A stretch of 64,000 nucleotides of DNA from Sindora glabra. Lineage: Eukaryota; Streptophyta; Magnoliopsida; Fabales; Fabaceae. The DNA is taken from NCBI GenBank assembly GCA_020226215.1, contig CM035233.1, positions 12,977,701 through 13,041,700 of the forward strand. The letters run 5' to 3'. Shown piece after piece: positions 36,021 through 48,299 of the stretch (within the stretch, counting starts at the first letter, position 1; every line of letters begins with the position of its first letter). The position numbers were made by a program, and so were the translations under genes. Below the pieces are notes generated by a model that worked only from the letters and a program-made list of their open reading frames with translations, searched no databases and was not told the origin of the DNA.

Positions 36021-36139
36021 AAAACTAGTGAGAAATTATAACGAAAAGAAGTAAAATAATCAATTTTGCATTGGAAGGCTTGAGTTCATTACAAAAATGA
36101 TTATTTTACTTTTTCTCACTATAATTTATCATTAGTTTA
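36021..36139. repeat. Imperfect palindrome 2 (downstream copy)
   Basis: Left arm AAACTAGTGAGAAATTATAA and right-arm complement AAACTAATGATAAATTATAG define a clear terminal inverted repeat that continues inward (AAGTAAAATAATCA on both sides). Total about 119 bp. Confidence 0.7.
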
Positions 36140-36653
36140 ATCCCATCTACATCCTTCATCTCAAAAACTCTCAAGTAACATGAGAGAAATTATGAGAAGA
36201 AGATACCGACTTTCCCTTTCATTTAAAATTTATTATTTAATGTAAATTATACTTTTTTGTTGTATATATTGAAGTTCTAATATGAGAATAAATAAGATGG
36301 CAAAACAATATTTTTGAATAGATTGTCAATATCTTATTTATTTTATTTACATTTAATCTCTTGCTATTTGTATTTATTTAATTGTATAAGAAAAATATCA
36401 TAATGTAAAAAATAATTTCACTGCTACTTATTTCACTTAAAGTTGAATTCAAAATAAAATTCATTAGTTCATAAAATGATGTTAATATTTTTATAAAATT
36501 TATGTTAAAATTATTGTTTGTAAGATTATGAAAAAAGTTGACAAAATAATTTTTTTATGTTATGACGTTGATTTTTATTTAATAACTAATATGTAAAATT
36601 CTACCATAGAACGATGTAATTTTATTATAAATACCGGGTAATTTTTAGTGGCC

Positions 36654-36659
36654 CACGTG
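36654..36659. promoter_or_regulatory. G-box (CACGTG) upstream of the intact PME gene
   Basis: CACGTG in the same context as in the upstream copy, 786 bp before the start codon. Conservation between duplicates is weak evidence for function, since the surroundings are also conserved. Confidence 0.35.
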
Positions 36660-37444
36660 TACACTTGAAACGATGTTGCTGTTTATGTAAGTTTTTTATT
36701 ATTTCACTCTGTTATGATTTCATTTCTGTTGTTTGGGTTAAGAGGGGTGTAATGTTGCTGCTCATGTAAGTGCAGTTTGAGTATCATGCTATAGGAGTGG
36801 TTCGTTGCTGACTTAAATTAATCTTGACATGGAAGAAATTTGTAATCAAGAGAGGCAATTTGCCCATTGATCAATAAAATTGATATCTTTCAGCCAAAAA
36901 AAAAAAGACATCCTCCTATTAAGCAAATACACTGTCCCCCATATAAATTGATTGTTATTGAATGCAAAATGAGTAACAGTTAAATAAAGAAATTTATGGT
37001 ATGTCATTAACATAATAGTCCATTAATATACTATTAGATTTGATGATACATTAATTAATTAAGTCCTACTGCATATCATACGATAATATATATATATATA
37101 TATCAACGTTTGATACAGTAATGTAGGGTAATGGTGCATTGTGTGTACTCCCCAGATAAAATGAACCAACTATTTTCAACTAACATGTCCTTTTCTTGGA
37201 ATTGGACCTCCCACACCTTACATCTAGGATCCATCAACCATACTAATGTGGTAAGAATGTCGTGTGGACATATAGCATTCTTCCTTTCTTCCCGTTCCTC
37301 ACTTCGCGTTGGATCACTACTTCTATTGACCTCATTCCATAATAAAAACGCAAGTTGGCAATTTTTGACACATTCTGCAATCAAAATCAGCAATACCCAA
37401 TTTAATTTAAACAAAGTTACTGAGATTGAGAGGCCAGAGCAACA

Positions 37445-40400
37445 ATGGCAGCTCCTGTCATTACTGTATCACAGGATGGAAGTGGAAATTATGGGACGGT
37501 GCAGGAAGCAATTGATGCGGTCCCACTTGGCAACAATTCTCGTACGGTGATTAAAGTGTCACCAGGAATCTACAAGCAACCTGTATACGTCCCTAAGACC
37601 AAGAATTTCATCACTCTTGCTGGTTTATGCCCGGAGAATACTGTGCTTACTTGGAATAACACTGCCACAAAAATAGAGCACCACCAGGCATGCCCACTTC
37701 TCCTTTTTCTTTTGTTAAAAAATGGATAAGAAAAATATGGATAAAAAAAATAGGCTTCTCCAATTCTATCAGACAAGATGCTAGTAGTATATTAAAACAG
37801 TCATTAAAGACTTACTCAAAAGTTTTTTGCCAAATCTGAGATGCCATGCACACTTCATTTGTGTACATGACCACATGGTAGTTCCACTTAATATTATGCA
37901 AAGGTTAATATTAACATATTTGGATCTCTCTCTCTCTCTCTCATTACTTTCTCTCTTTAACTATAATGTGAGATTCTTCACATAATTTGGGATGTCTGAT
38001 ACCTAAGAATTTTGTAATTATTTTTTTCTCAAAATGAAACTGATATGTTAAATAAAACGATTTACTTTGGTACTCCTTTAGAAAAATGGAGTACTGATAC
38101 AAAATCTTACAATTTTTTCAGAGTTTCAAGTATATTTACTGTTGTAAGTATGATGTATTTTATGTGTAATTTTTTATAATGCATATATTCTAGCCGTAAG
38201 ATAGATAAAAGAAAAAGATACAAATTTGCTGGTTTGTGCTCCACACACTAGTGTCTTTTGTTGAGAGAGGACAAGGCGGGCTCCTTCGGGCGAAGAAATC
38301 CTTGGATGCGCATAATGTGTTACATTGATCCAATTACAAATTGACATGTAAATTAATCAACCAATAACATTTAGATGGATTTACATGTGTTAATCTTATA
38401 TATTGCCATATACATAAGAACTTCTCCCTTAAAATGTATATAGTTGAATAAATGTATCCTAGAATTTTTTTTTTTAAATTTGTGCAATTGGGTTTAAATG
38501 AGTGCAAATCGATTATTTTGGCGGTGGGTTTTCTTGCAGAATGAAAAAGTGATTGGGACTGGGACTTTCGGATGTGGGAGTGTCATCGTGGAAGGGGAGG
38601 ACTTTATTGCCGAAAATATTACATTCGAGAATTCTTCCCCTGAGGTAATGGTAAAAAAAAAAAAAGACAGCATTTTAAGATTGTGTCAGCTTATTTCTCT
38701 TACATCTGCACTTTTGATCTTTTACATTAACTCCGGTCCTCAGTATCATTAATTTGATAAACGTAATGAAATTGAACGTTGATGTAACATGAAATTGAGG
38801 GTGCGGTTTTGGAAATGTGGTATGACAATTATGTATGTGCATCTCTTCTTGAATTCTTTATTATCCAAAGGTTTTGCTGGTGTCCTACAACTTTGAGGGC
38901 GAACTGGTTCAAATTGAAAGTGACTATAAGGAGGCTATTGAGAACTTACTAAGAGTATCTAATTGTCCCAGGCGAGTGGGTTCTTGTGTTGGTCTGTTAT
39001 GAATTTCTTGCAAGTCAAATTTACACTGTTGGTTTACTGCAGTGTCCAAGAATTTGTTATAATTTTGCGCATGAGGCAGCTAAATGAAAAGCTCATTCTA
39101 TTAGGAGTGATAATATCAGTCTATGATTTCTTCCTCTGTTGAGATTAAGGGTTTGTTTGTTTATTTTTTTAAAAACTAATTTTTCACTTTTTATTTTTAA
39201 AATAGAAGAATTTGTTGGAAAATCTGTTTTTAAAAATTATAATATCAAATATAGTAACTTAAAAATTAGAAAAATAGAAATAATTTTTACATATTTTCTT
39301 AACTTATTCTCCTATTCTTGATAGTCAATTTTTGTAATTAAATAAAATATTTCTTTATTTGCAATGTTGATCACTCTTTATTATTTTTTTCTTCAACTCG
39401 AAAATAGTTTTTAAAAATAAAAAATAATTTTTAAAAATTCAAAAATAAAAGCATATCCAAGTATACTCTAATATACTTCACAAAGGCCTAGGTGGAATAA
39501 TGGTGGTTTTCTTCCGCAAGGAAAAGCAATTAAGATGACAAGAAATAGTTCATGAGATCATTGGTTTTTTTAGCAAAAATTATAAAACTGAGTTGTTTCC
39601 ATTTTTCAATGTTATGTTGATAGTTATGTGGTGCATAATTACAGGAAAACCAGTACTTTAATATATACATACATATATATATATACATATATATATATAT
39701 TGTCTTTTCTGAGGTTTTAATATGTGTCAAAACTTGCTTACATATATGCATTTGCTTCCTTTCCTCTTTATTGACAGGGTTCAAAGCAAGCAGTGGCAGT
39801 TAGAGTCACAGGAGATCGATGTGCCTTCTATAATTGCAGGTTCCTTGGATGGCAGGTATTTTCACTGTCTCAACATGCTACTTCTGTAAGTATGAAGTTT
39901 CTTAATATTGAACTTTACGCGGAGATGTGAACGCGTGGAATTGCTTAAAGGCCATATGTAATCTTAAATTCATTTCAGAATCCTCCTCTATTATATGATT
40001 TGGTTCTTAGATAGATCTTTATGTGAGTTAATATTGTCACATTTCCAGCCTGATGTTTTAAAATGATATATATATAGATCTTAGAGCCATAAATCCTTGA
40101 TTGATAGTTTAGATGGTCATATGTGCAATATGATTAGTTGTCCACTACTATCATTCATTTATTAATTATAACTAAAGTCACATTTATTAGTCTATGATAC
40201 ATTTATTAATTGTTATTAATTACTATCTTCAATTATTCATAATCATTTATCACCATCCATAACAATTGATCATTACTCACTGCAATTAAGCATTGATTAC
40301 AAATATTTATTGGTTAAATTTTTTATATGGGCCACTCAATATGGAAAGAGAATATTTTTAATAATATAATAATTAGTATTACAAAAATATATAATTCAAT

Positions 40401-42832
40401 TAAAATATAATATTATAATATATTTAATAATCTTTTCAATGGAATAATCTGACAATCTTGATGAGTACACTTTAAAACTGTGAAGATTCCTGAGAGTACA
40501 CTTGATTATGCAAATTCAAACTTCACCTGAGGAGATAAATTTATGACGTGTTTATGCTGCAGGACACTCTCTACTTGCACCATGGCAAACAGTATTTGAG
40601 AGATTGTTACATAGAAGGAAGTGTGGACTTCATTTTCGGCAACAGCACTGCACTTTTGGAGCATTGCCATCTCCATTGCAAGTCTCAAGGCTTTGTAACA
40701 GCACAGGGAAGAAAGTCTCCAGATGAAGCAACAGGTTATGTTTTCCTGAGGTGTGGGACCCACTTTTCTGTGGACTTTGCAACTTCTCAAAATTCTTTTA
40801 TGTTTTATTTATAGCATGTTTCTTTAGTTATAACTAATAACTAAACTATAGTTATGAATCTTTATAATTTCAAAAATTAAAAAAATTAAATTTTTAATGT
40901 GTATGAATCTCATAAATTATAAAATAAATAAAAATTTAATAAATATTATTCATTTATGACTAAGGATACATGAGAAAATTAGAATATAAAGAAAATTTTC
41001 CTTCTCAATTTCCGGTCTGATATTGTGTTTTAACTTGAATGGCTGTTGCAGATGCGTTATAACGGGTAATGGGGGCGCAGGATATGCATACCTGGGACGA
41101 CCGTGGGGGCCTTTCGCAAGAGTGGTGTTTGCGTACAGTTACATAGATCAGTGTATAAAGCATGAAGGCTGGCATAACTGGGAAAACGTCGAGAAGGAAA
41201 AAAGCGCTTGCTGTTATGAATACAGGTACTATCATCGTCATCATCTATAGTTTCCTTCTTGTAATGCTTTGTGCAAGTAGGCATCTTGTGTGTGAAAGTA
41301 GTTTTAGCCGTGGGTAATTCTAAATTATGATTGTGATTTGTAAAATTATTGACAAATACGAAAAAATATACGGTCGTTGTGATATAATTTTATGGAGAAT
41401 TGTGAATGTGATGTCATTTGCAATAGTAATATTGTAATTTAAGATCACAATTTAAAACTATTTAGAAAAATTTTATAAGTATAAAAAATAAAATTTGAAT
41501 TTCAGTTCTAAATATTTGATATGTATTAAATTTAACTTTACAAATTTATTTAATCATCTCATATTTAACGATAAATTTTAATTTTTATTGAAAATTTAAT
41601 TTTAAATCTCATTTTTAATATATATAACATTACTATCTTATTTATAAGCATTACAAATATTTGGTAAAGTTTTTTTTTTTATTTAAATTTTCTGATTTAA
41701 CTGTAATCAATGTAAATGGAACTTGAGAGTAAGACGGCCTATTGGCTCAATGGTGAAGCACATAAAAATACTTATATAATCTATCCATAATCAGTGTCCT
41801 CTCTTCTCCCTAATAAGATTACAATTTTCCATGCATTGAAAACTTGGAAAGTAGGATTTTCGATGTATTAGGTTCTCTAACAATGCACACATGAAAAATA
41901 AAGTGGAGAATTAATCTATTCTTGTTAAATGAGCTTAAGAACATGAGTTATGATTGAAGTGCACAGTTATTTTCTGTAAAGCGTATTCTTAATATATTAT
42001 ATCATTATGTATGGCTCTGAGAGCTCTCGAGCACGTTCATGTTTCAATGTGCTCATTGATGCCCTATTCTAGGATACGGATTGTCCAAGAGTTAGAATTT
42101 CTAGTAGTAGTAGACTTAGAATGAGTGATTAGGAACACTGGCTTATAAATTTCTATATACAAAAGTCAACAATATTTTATCTATTTATTTATTTTTTATC
42201 ATTAGAGGTTGAAACCTACTGGGATACTACAGGACTGTTAAAATTCCTATGAATTCACTAGGCTTAGTATAGATAGTCTTTTTTGGATTGGCTCAAAAAA
42301 AAAAGTCACCAGATACTTTGAATTTGCTTAAGAACTGTACAAGGTAACGAAATCTCGGCCACATTATAATAGAGAAAAATATGTAATTAATGTTGAGAAA
42401 TTAGAATAAGTAAATGTGTAGGAAAAGGTTAGAGACATTCAGATAGAAGGCATTGATTTATTTCTCCAGTTACTTGAAACAATATTAATGTATTCCTTAA
42501 AGAATGTTTCAAATTGCTCTAATGACATGATTCATTAATATGCTGGTATTGTTTGGAATGTGACTTTCTTTCAAACAGCTGGTTTATTTAATTTATGTAC
42601 TTTTCTACCTTAAATGCCAAATTTCTGTTTGTTGAGTTTAGTTTTAGAGTAATGTTATTGAAATTTCAGGTGTTTTGGACCGGGTTGTAATCCCTCTCAA
42701 AGAGTAACATGGTGTAGAGAATTGGCGGATGAAGAAGCAGAGCAATTCCTTATGCATACTTTCATTGACCCAGATCAAGGTCAACCTTGGCTTGCCCAAA
42801 AATTGGCCTCAAGGATACCATTTTCTGCTTAG
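37445..42832 (+). CDS. Pectin methylesterase, PME31 type (EC 3.1.1.11), intact six-exon gene
   Basis: This CE8-family enzyme removes methyl esters from cell-wall homogalacturonan. Exons: 37445-37687, 38540-38644, 39778-39855, 40563-40750, 41052-41225, 42670-42832 (TAG). They total 951 nt and 316 residues, close to Arabidopsis PME31 (317). Phases agree at every junction. Catalytic features: Gln120 in KQAVAVR, Gln142 and acid/base Asp143 in the QDTL motif, nucleophile Asp164 in DFIFG, and Arg221 with Trp223 in LGRPW. No N-terminal signal peptide or inhibitor-like pro-region is seen. Introns end in AG; intron 1 starts with GC (CAG|GCATGC), the only donor that keeps the frame and the conserved KIEHHQ end of exon 1. 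The start ATG has a good context (AACAATGGC). Its inactive duplicate lies 20 kb upstream. Orthology to PME31 is by recalled similarity (KNFITLAG, IGTGTFGCGSVIVEGEDFIA). Confidence 0.95.
37926..37943. repeat. (TC)n microsatellite in PME intron 1
   Basis: About nine CT units; shorter in the upstream copy. Confidence 0.85.
39146..39471. mobile_element. hAT-like MITE in PME intron 2 (downstream copy)
   Basis: Starts TTAAGGGTTTGTTTG; the complement of the end reads TTAGAGTATACTTGGATATG. Diverged counterpart of 19309-19621. Confidence 0.6.
41738..42090 (+). other. Probable old plastid insertion: trnI-GAU fragments (downstream copy, PME intron 5)
   Basis: CCTATTGGCTCAATGGTGAA is the decayed tRNA 5' half. 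GCTCTGAGAGCTCTCGAGCA and CAATGTGCTCATTGATGCCC (about 42010-42065) followed by GGATTGTCCAAG resemble the plastid trnI intron start, as recalled. It lies wholly within intron 5 of the intact gene. The insertion predates the segmental duplication. Confidence 0.45.
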
Positions 42833-43042
42833 AAGTTAGAATTCTTCTACATATGCTGCTTTAAAAACACTTCGAAGTCACTATTTTACATGGACCGTTG
42901 AATTTACAATTCTATCAACTCTATTATTTATTAAAAAGAGTACATGATACATTTCAAAGCATTTCTCTGGTTATTATATTGGTGACTAAGGATGTACGCA
43001 CTATTTCGTGTTTTGAACTTGATATTCCTTATATTTTTGCTC

Positions 43043-43048
43043 AATAAA
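43043..43048 (+). terminator. Candidate polyadenylation signal of the intact PME gene
   Basis: AATAAA 210 bp after the stop codon, in a block conserved between both duplicates. Confidence 0.55.
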
Positions 43049-43229
43049 ATGTGCAAAATTTCCATCTTTGTCAGTGTTAAAGTCAATGATACGAAGAAGA
43101 TAGTAGGAGAGTGAGCATTTTTCTTATGGCATGGATATTTTTTACTCTATATGTGAAACCTCACATCAATTATTTAATACATTCCACATACGTTACTACT
43201 TGACATATATACAGACATCATTGTATATT

Positions 43230-43505
43230 TGAAATATTCAATGTCGATTTTTGAACTAATGTTGAACACTTATAATAATGTTGATTTTTTTAGAAGAGAG
43301 TTGAGGTGTTTAGTTCCACTATATTATTGAATAATTGAAATATGATGTTAGTTTTTTTATTTTGTAATCGATATTGATAATTGATTTTTCATAACTTAAA
43401 TTTCAATTAACATGTTGATTTTTTTAAAATAATTGATGTTTGATATGTAATATGATAATGAGTTTATAAAATAATTGATATTACATATTAATTTTTTTTT
43501 CTTTT
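43230..43505. repeat. Array of degenerate palindromic motifs (downstream copy)
   Basis: Words such as CAATGTCGATTTTTGAAC, AATGTTGATTTTTTTAG, GTAATCGATATTGATAATTG and TGTTGATTTTTTTAAAATAA followed by TTGATGTTTG form diverged inverted pairs, resembling CACTA subterminal repeats. Counterpart of 22990-23290. Confidence 0.4.
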
Positions 43506-44593
43506 TAAATCCTTAAGAATTCTCCTAAACCCCATTACCCTCAAAGTAATATTTTGAACTTAATTATAGAATCCAACAACTTATATTATTATATAATCTA
43601 ATAGCCACTAATATCATTGTACAAACAATAGCAACAATATTTCAAATCTTATCTCAATGTCTTCATGATCCAAAATTAATATCTTAAATACAATAAACTG
43701 GAAAAAAAAGATGAACAATGATACATTTATTTAGGTTTGAATGCTATAAGACATATAATACATAGATTTTACAAATTTTGAAATAATACCTTTACACGCT
43801 AAGAAAGAACTTACATTATCTTTCACTGATATGACCATTGACAAAAATATTTATGAATCCCACTATGACAATATAAGGGCATAAGGACATCAAAATTGAC
43901 ATTGTAGGTGAGATATTAAGACCATATGCTTCTATTGAAAATAAATTTACTAACTAACTTATGCTATTAAACTTTAGTGGTATCATGTGTTATTTGAATT
44001 ATTCATGTCATCATGACCCTTTGTATAGAAATACCTATTGATTTACTTTTATAAGAAAGAAGTTTATTGCCTTTTCTTTAAAAAAACCCACATCACCCAA
44101 ATAAGAAATCCAAATAAATTAATACAATTCGTAAAAAATAGACATTTTTAATTAGGTTAAGAGGAGAATTGAGGCATTCAAATAGACTTTAATGTAAAGA
44201 AGAAAATGCCAACAAGAGAGAACAAATTGTAGAACTTGTGCTAAGTTGATCTTTTATGTGAAGAAATTGCAGTGGACTTCCTACTTACAAAAGAAAATCA
44301 TTTGGTTAATCACTCCATAGAGTACTCTCTATTTTGTAAGAAAATTCTCTTGCTTTGTAATATATCTACAATTTGGTGCTAGGACAAACTTCCAATTTCA
44401 ACTTTTACCTTTATTGACAAACGTCAAATTTCAACTCTTACCTTTATTTTCATAAGTTTGAAGGAAAACAAAATGACATCGTTTAAGTATTCCACAATGG
44501 TTATAAACCAGAAATGACATTGCAAGCCCAGTGATAGCATTACCTTTCACGTTGGTTGTATAATAAAATCAACATAGAATTCCACTTTATGAA
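43506..44593. other. Non-coding 3' flank of the intact PME segment
   Basis: Colinear with 23291-24330; no open frame is shared between the two copies. No gene seen. Confidence 0.5.
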
Positions 44594-44710
44594 TTTATTA
44601 CTTTAATTGCTCAGATATAATTTTACTCTTTTGTGTTAGTTATTGTTATAGAATCATCATTGTATATTATCCATATTGATCATTAATAAACAACCAATGT
44701 GGTATATTAG
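44594..44710. repeat. 117-bp host sequence duplicated on both sides of the Copia element (left copy)
   Basis: TTTATTACTTTAATTGCTCA onward to GGTATATTAG is repeated at 50701-50817 with only two differences in 117 positions. The upstream segment has it once (about 24336-24453). It is far longer than the 5-bp target duplication made by Copia integrase. Confidence 0.95.
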
Positions 44711-45110
44711 TGATTTCAGGTCAAAGAACTATATGCAATTGTGACCATATGAGAACTACTAATGACACAAGTTTTATCTATGCAGTATTCTTATATTAGG
44801 TCAGTCTAGTACATCTGTTCACTAACAATGTACTCATGTATTGACTTAATATCGCATATCCATGATTCATAATCATCAATCACTATACATGCTAGTCTCG
44901 ATGTACTATTACTGTTCCTTTCGTAATAATACTTAACTAGGAGCATTTTAGGAATAGTAAAACTATTCTAGGGACAATTATTATATTAAGTTATAAATTG
45001 TGCAAAAATTAAAAATAAAATATAATAATTGCATTGCCTAAAATAAAACATAATACATTGTGTATTATTTCAATCATCTATATGATTGATTCCTAAGACA
45101 CATACCAACA
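44711..45110 (-). repeat. Truncated 3' LTR of the Copia element
   Basis: Homologous to 50297-50700 and roughly 90% identical by eye. Its far end joins host DNA at TAGT, a 4-bp word shared by host and LTR. Confidence 0.85.
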
Positions 45111-45121
45111 ATCTCCCACTT
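45111..45121 (-). other. Copia polypurine tract
   Basis: Minus strand AAGTGGGAGAT immediately before TGTTGG of the 3' LTR, a classic Copia arrangement. Confidence 0.8.
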
Positions 45122-45129
45122 GGACTAGA

Positions 45130-48100
45130 GCTAATCACTCATGTATCTAATATCAAGTGACATAGTATGACCATCATGCTTTTTCTATGCTAATGGCTTT
45201 GTCAGTGGGTCGGTGATATTATCATCAGTTGGTACTTTACATATCTTCACATCTCCTCTATCGATGATTTCTCAAATGAGATGGAAGCACCTAAGTATTG
45301 TTTGGATCGCTGGTGAGATCTAGGTTCCTTAGCTTGTGCAATGGCTCCATTGTTGTCACAATAGAGATCCACTAGGTTTGCAATGCTAAGAATAATGTCA
45401 AGTTCAGTAATGAACTTTTTAATCTAAACAATCTCTTTTGACGCCTCAGAGACAGCAATATACTCAACTTCTGTAGTAGAGTCGGCCACTGTTTCCTACT
45501 TTGAACTTTTCCAACACACAGTACCACTATTTAGGCTAAATACATGACCTAACTGCGATCTAAAGTCATCCTTGTCATATTGGAAACTGGCATCAGTGTA
45601 ACCTTTTACAACAAGTTCTTCCTCTCCTCTATATATTAAGAATGAATCCTTAGTCCTTCTCAAGTACTTAAGGATATTCTTAACGACAATCTAGTGAGGT
45701 TCTCCTGGATTTGACTGGTACCTGCTCATCATGCTCAAAGCATACAAGACATCAGGACAAGTACATATCATGGCATACATGATAAATCTAATTGCTAATG
45801 CTTATGGTATCTTATTCATGCGGTCCTTCTCATCTTACGTCGAAGGACACTGAGCTTTGGACAAATTTATGCCATATGATATAGGCAAGAATCCTCTTTT
45901 GGATTCTTACATGTTAAACCATTTTAATACTTTATCTATGTATGTACTCTGACTTAGGCCAAGCAATTTTCTTGATCTATCTCTATAGATCTTAATACCT
46001 AGTATATAGGCAGCTTCACCTAAGTCCTTCATCGAGAAACAATTCCCTAACCAAGTCTTTACTATTTGCAGTGTAGGGATATCATTTTCGATGAGTAGTA
46101 TGTCATCCACATACAATACAAGGAAAATAATTGCACTCCCACTAACCTTTTTGTAAACACAAGATTCATCTTTATTTTTTATGAAACTAAATTCTTTGAT
46201 TACCTCATCAAAATAAAGATTCCAACTTTGTGAAGCTCGCTTTAATCCATAAATGGATCATTGTAGCTTACATACCTTTCTAGCAGTTTTAGGAATGACA
46301 AAACCCTCGAGCTATGTCATGTACACATCCTCGAGGAGCTTTCCATTAAGAAAAGTAACTTTGACATCTATCTGCCAGATTTTGTAATCATAAAAAGCTG
46401 CAATAGCAAGCAAAATCCGAATGGATTTAAGCATGGCAACTGGAGAATAAGTCTCATCATAGTCTATACCATAAACTTACCTATAACCTTTTGCGACTAA
46501 TCATCCTTTAAAGGTTTGCACGTTACCATTCATGTCGGTTTTCTTCTTGAAAACCTATTTGTACCCAATGGGTTTTACCCCTTCAAGTAGATCAACTAAA
46601 GTCCATACTTGATTAGTATATATGGAATCCATCTCAGATTTCATAGGCCTCAAGCCACTTCTCAGAGTCTGGCCCTTTTATAGCTTCTTAGTAGGTTATA
46701 GGCACATCTTGATCCATGAGCAAAACATAACCATTTTGAGTCATAAGAAATCCATATTTCTCGAGCTCATGGAGTATCCTACTAGATCTACGTGGGCCTT
46801 GTGTTACTTGAGCTAGTTCTTGAGCCATAACATCTTATGGTCTCTATTCAAGCTCTATTATAGGTTCAGTATTACTTTGTAAGTCTCGTACTTCTTCAAT
46901 TTCTACTTTCCTCCCACTATTTCTCTTAGAGGTAAATTCTCTTTCAAGAAAAATACCAGTTTGTGCGACAAACACTTTGCCTTCACTAGGATTGTAGAAA
47001 TAGTATCCCTTAGTTTCCTTTGGATATCCTATAAAGTAACACTTATCTGGTTTGGGTCCAAGCTTATCAGAAACTTAACGTTTTATATAGGCCTCGCAAC
47101 CCTAAATCTTTATAAAAGATAAGTTAGGACGTTTTTTAGTCCATATCTCATTGGAGTCTTTTGAACCATTTTAGAGAGAACACGGTTAAGCATAAAAGCA
47201 GCTATCTCTAGAGAATGCCCCTAAAAGGAAATTGAAAGATCTGTATGACTCATCATAGATCGTACCGTATCTAACAAGGTACAATTCCTCCTTTCTGAAA
47301 CACCATTCCATTGTGATGTTCCAGGTGGAGTGAGTTATGATATTATAGCACACTCCTTTAGATAGTCATCAAATTCTTGGCTTTAGATCTGATCGAAGTG
47401 TTTTAATACTTTTACCAAGTTGGTTTTGCACTTCATTCTTGAATTCCTTAAACTTTTCAAAGGATTTTGATTTGTGTTTCATAAGATACACATATCTATA
47501 TCTACTGAAATCATCAGTAAATGTAATAAAGTGCTGGAAACCTCCTCAAGTAGGTGAATTAATAGGCCTACATACATCAGTATGTATGAGACTTAATAGA
47601 TCATTAGCCCTTTCATTGTGTCCAGTGAATGGTGCTTTAGTCATTTTACCTAGTAAATAAGATTCACATATTTCATATGATTCAAAATTAAATGAATCCA
47701 AGAATCCATCTTTATGGAACTTGGATATGCGCTTCTCATTTATATGACCTAAACGACAATGCCAAAGATAGGTTAGATTTAAATCATTTGATTTAAATCG
47801 CTTGATATTTATGTTATAGACAGGCATTTCAAGATCAAGAATATAAAGCACATTGAACATTTGTGCACTACAGTAAAACATTTCATTTAAATAAACTAAA
47901 CAACTTTTATCCTTTATTATAAATGAAAAACCTTTCTTATCCAAACAAGAAACATAAATAATATTCTTGCTGATAGTAGGCACAAAATAACAATCCTCTA
48001 ATTCTATTACTAAACCAGAAGGTCAAGATAGATAATATGTCCCTACAGTTAGCGCAGCAACTTTTACTCCATTGCCAACTCATAGGTCCACTTCGCCTTT

Positions 48101-48240
48101 AGCTAGAGTCCTACTCCTTTATAATTCTGGCACATTTGTACAAATGTGAGAACCGCATCCAGTATCTAATACCCAAGATGTAGAAGTGGAAACATTAATT
48201 TCTATAACATAGATACCTGAAGCGGAAGTCTCACTTCTCT
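45130..48240 (-). pseudogene. Copia pol (protease, integrase, RT, RNase H), decayed
   Basis: In order on the minus strand: aspartic protease with the catalytic DTG (VLDTGCGSHIC, near 48160); GAG-pre-integrase zinc region (LWHCRLGHINEKRISK, ESYLLGKMTKAPFTG, LIHTDVCRP) in a 145-codon open piece at 47546-47983; a broken integrase core to about 46850; RT with DVYMT-like and DDILLIENDIPTLQ, whose MYVDD catalytic box begins at 46116, and KDLGEAAYILGIKIYRDRS; then RNase H with EVEYIAVSEASKEIV and DNNGAIAQAKEPRSHQRSK (45250-45490). It resembles the Tnt1-94-like pol annotated in many eudicots. Many stops and frameshifts are present, and the second zinc-ligand Cys of the ESCLLGK-type motif is Tyr. It is inactive. 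Confidence 0.9.
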
Positions 48241-48246
48241 TCTTCT

Positions 48247-48292
48247 TTGTATCATATACAACTCTTGCTAATTGTATCATATACAACTCTTG
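48247..48292. repeat. 25-bp tandem duplication at the gag deletion junction
   Basis: TTGTATCATATACAACTCTT-G occurs twice with a 25-bp period (48247-48267 and 48272-48292), exactly between the 5' LTR/leader and the protease region, where gag should be. Confidence 0.8.
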
Positions 48293-48299
48293 GATAGTT

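Larger units (their letters stand above)
33455..44710 (+). repeat. Segmental duplication, downstream copy (part 1)
   Basis: Direct-orientation partner of 13796-24360, carrying the intact PME gene. It continues after the Copia insertion at 50701-51066. Confidence 0.9.

Noticed and set aside
37131..37550. 139-codon plus-strand open frame overlapping PME exon 1
   Set aside because: It lies mostly in the 5' flank and reads the PME exon in the wrong frame. The PME frame with conserved motifs wins.
40506..40790. 94-codon minus-strand open frame, and the similar one at 20612-20857
   Set aside because: Antisense to PME exon 4; a shadow of the conserved coding sequence.
41005..41284. Minus-strand open frames over PME exon 5
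   Set aside because: Antisense shadows of the exon.
44594..44710. Reading the 117-bp flanking repeat as a target-site duplication
   Set aside because: Copia integrase makes 5-bp duplications, and the repeats are much more similar to each other than the LTRs are. A later rearrangement is needed.
47439..47660. 73-codon plus-strand open frame
   Set aside because: Antisense to the Copia integrase region.
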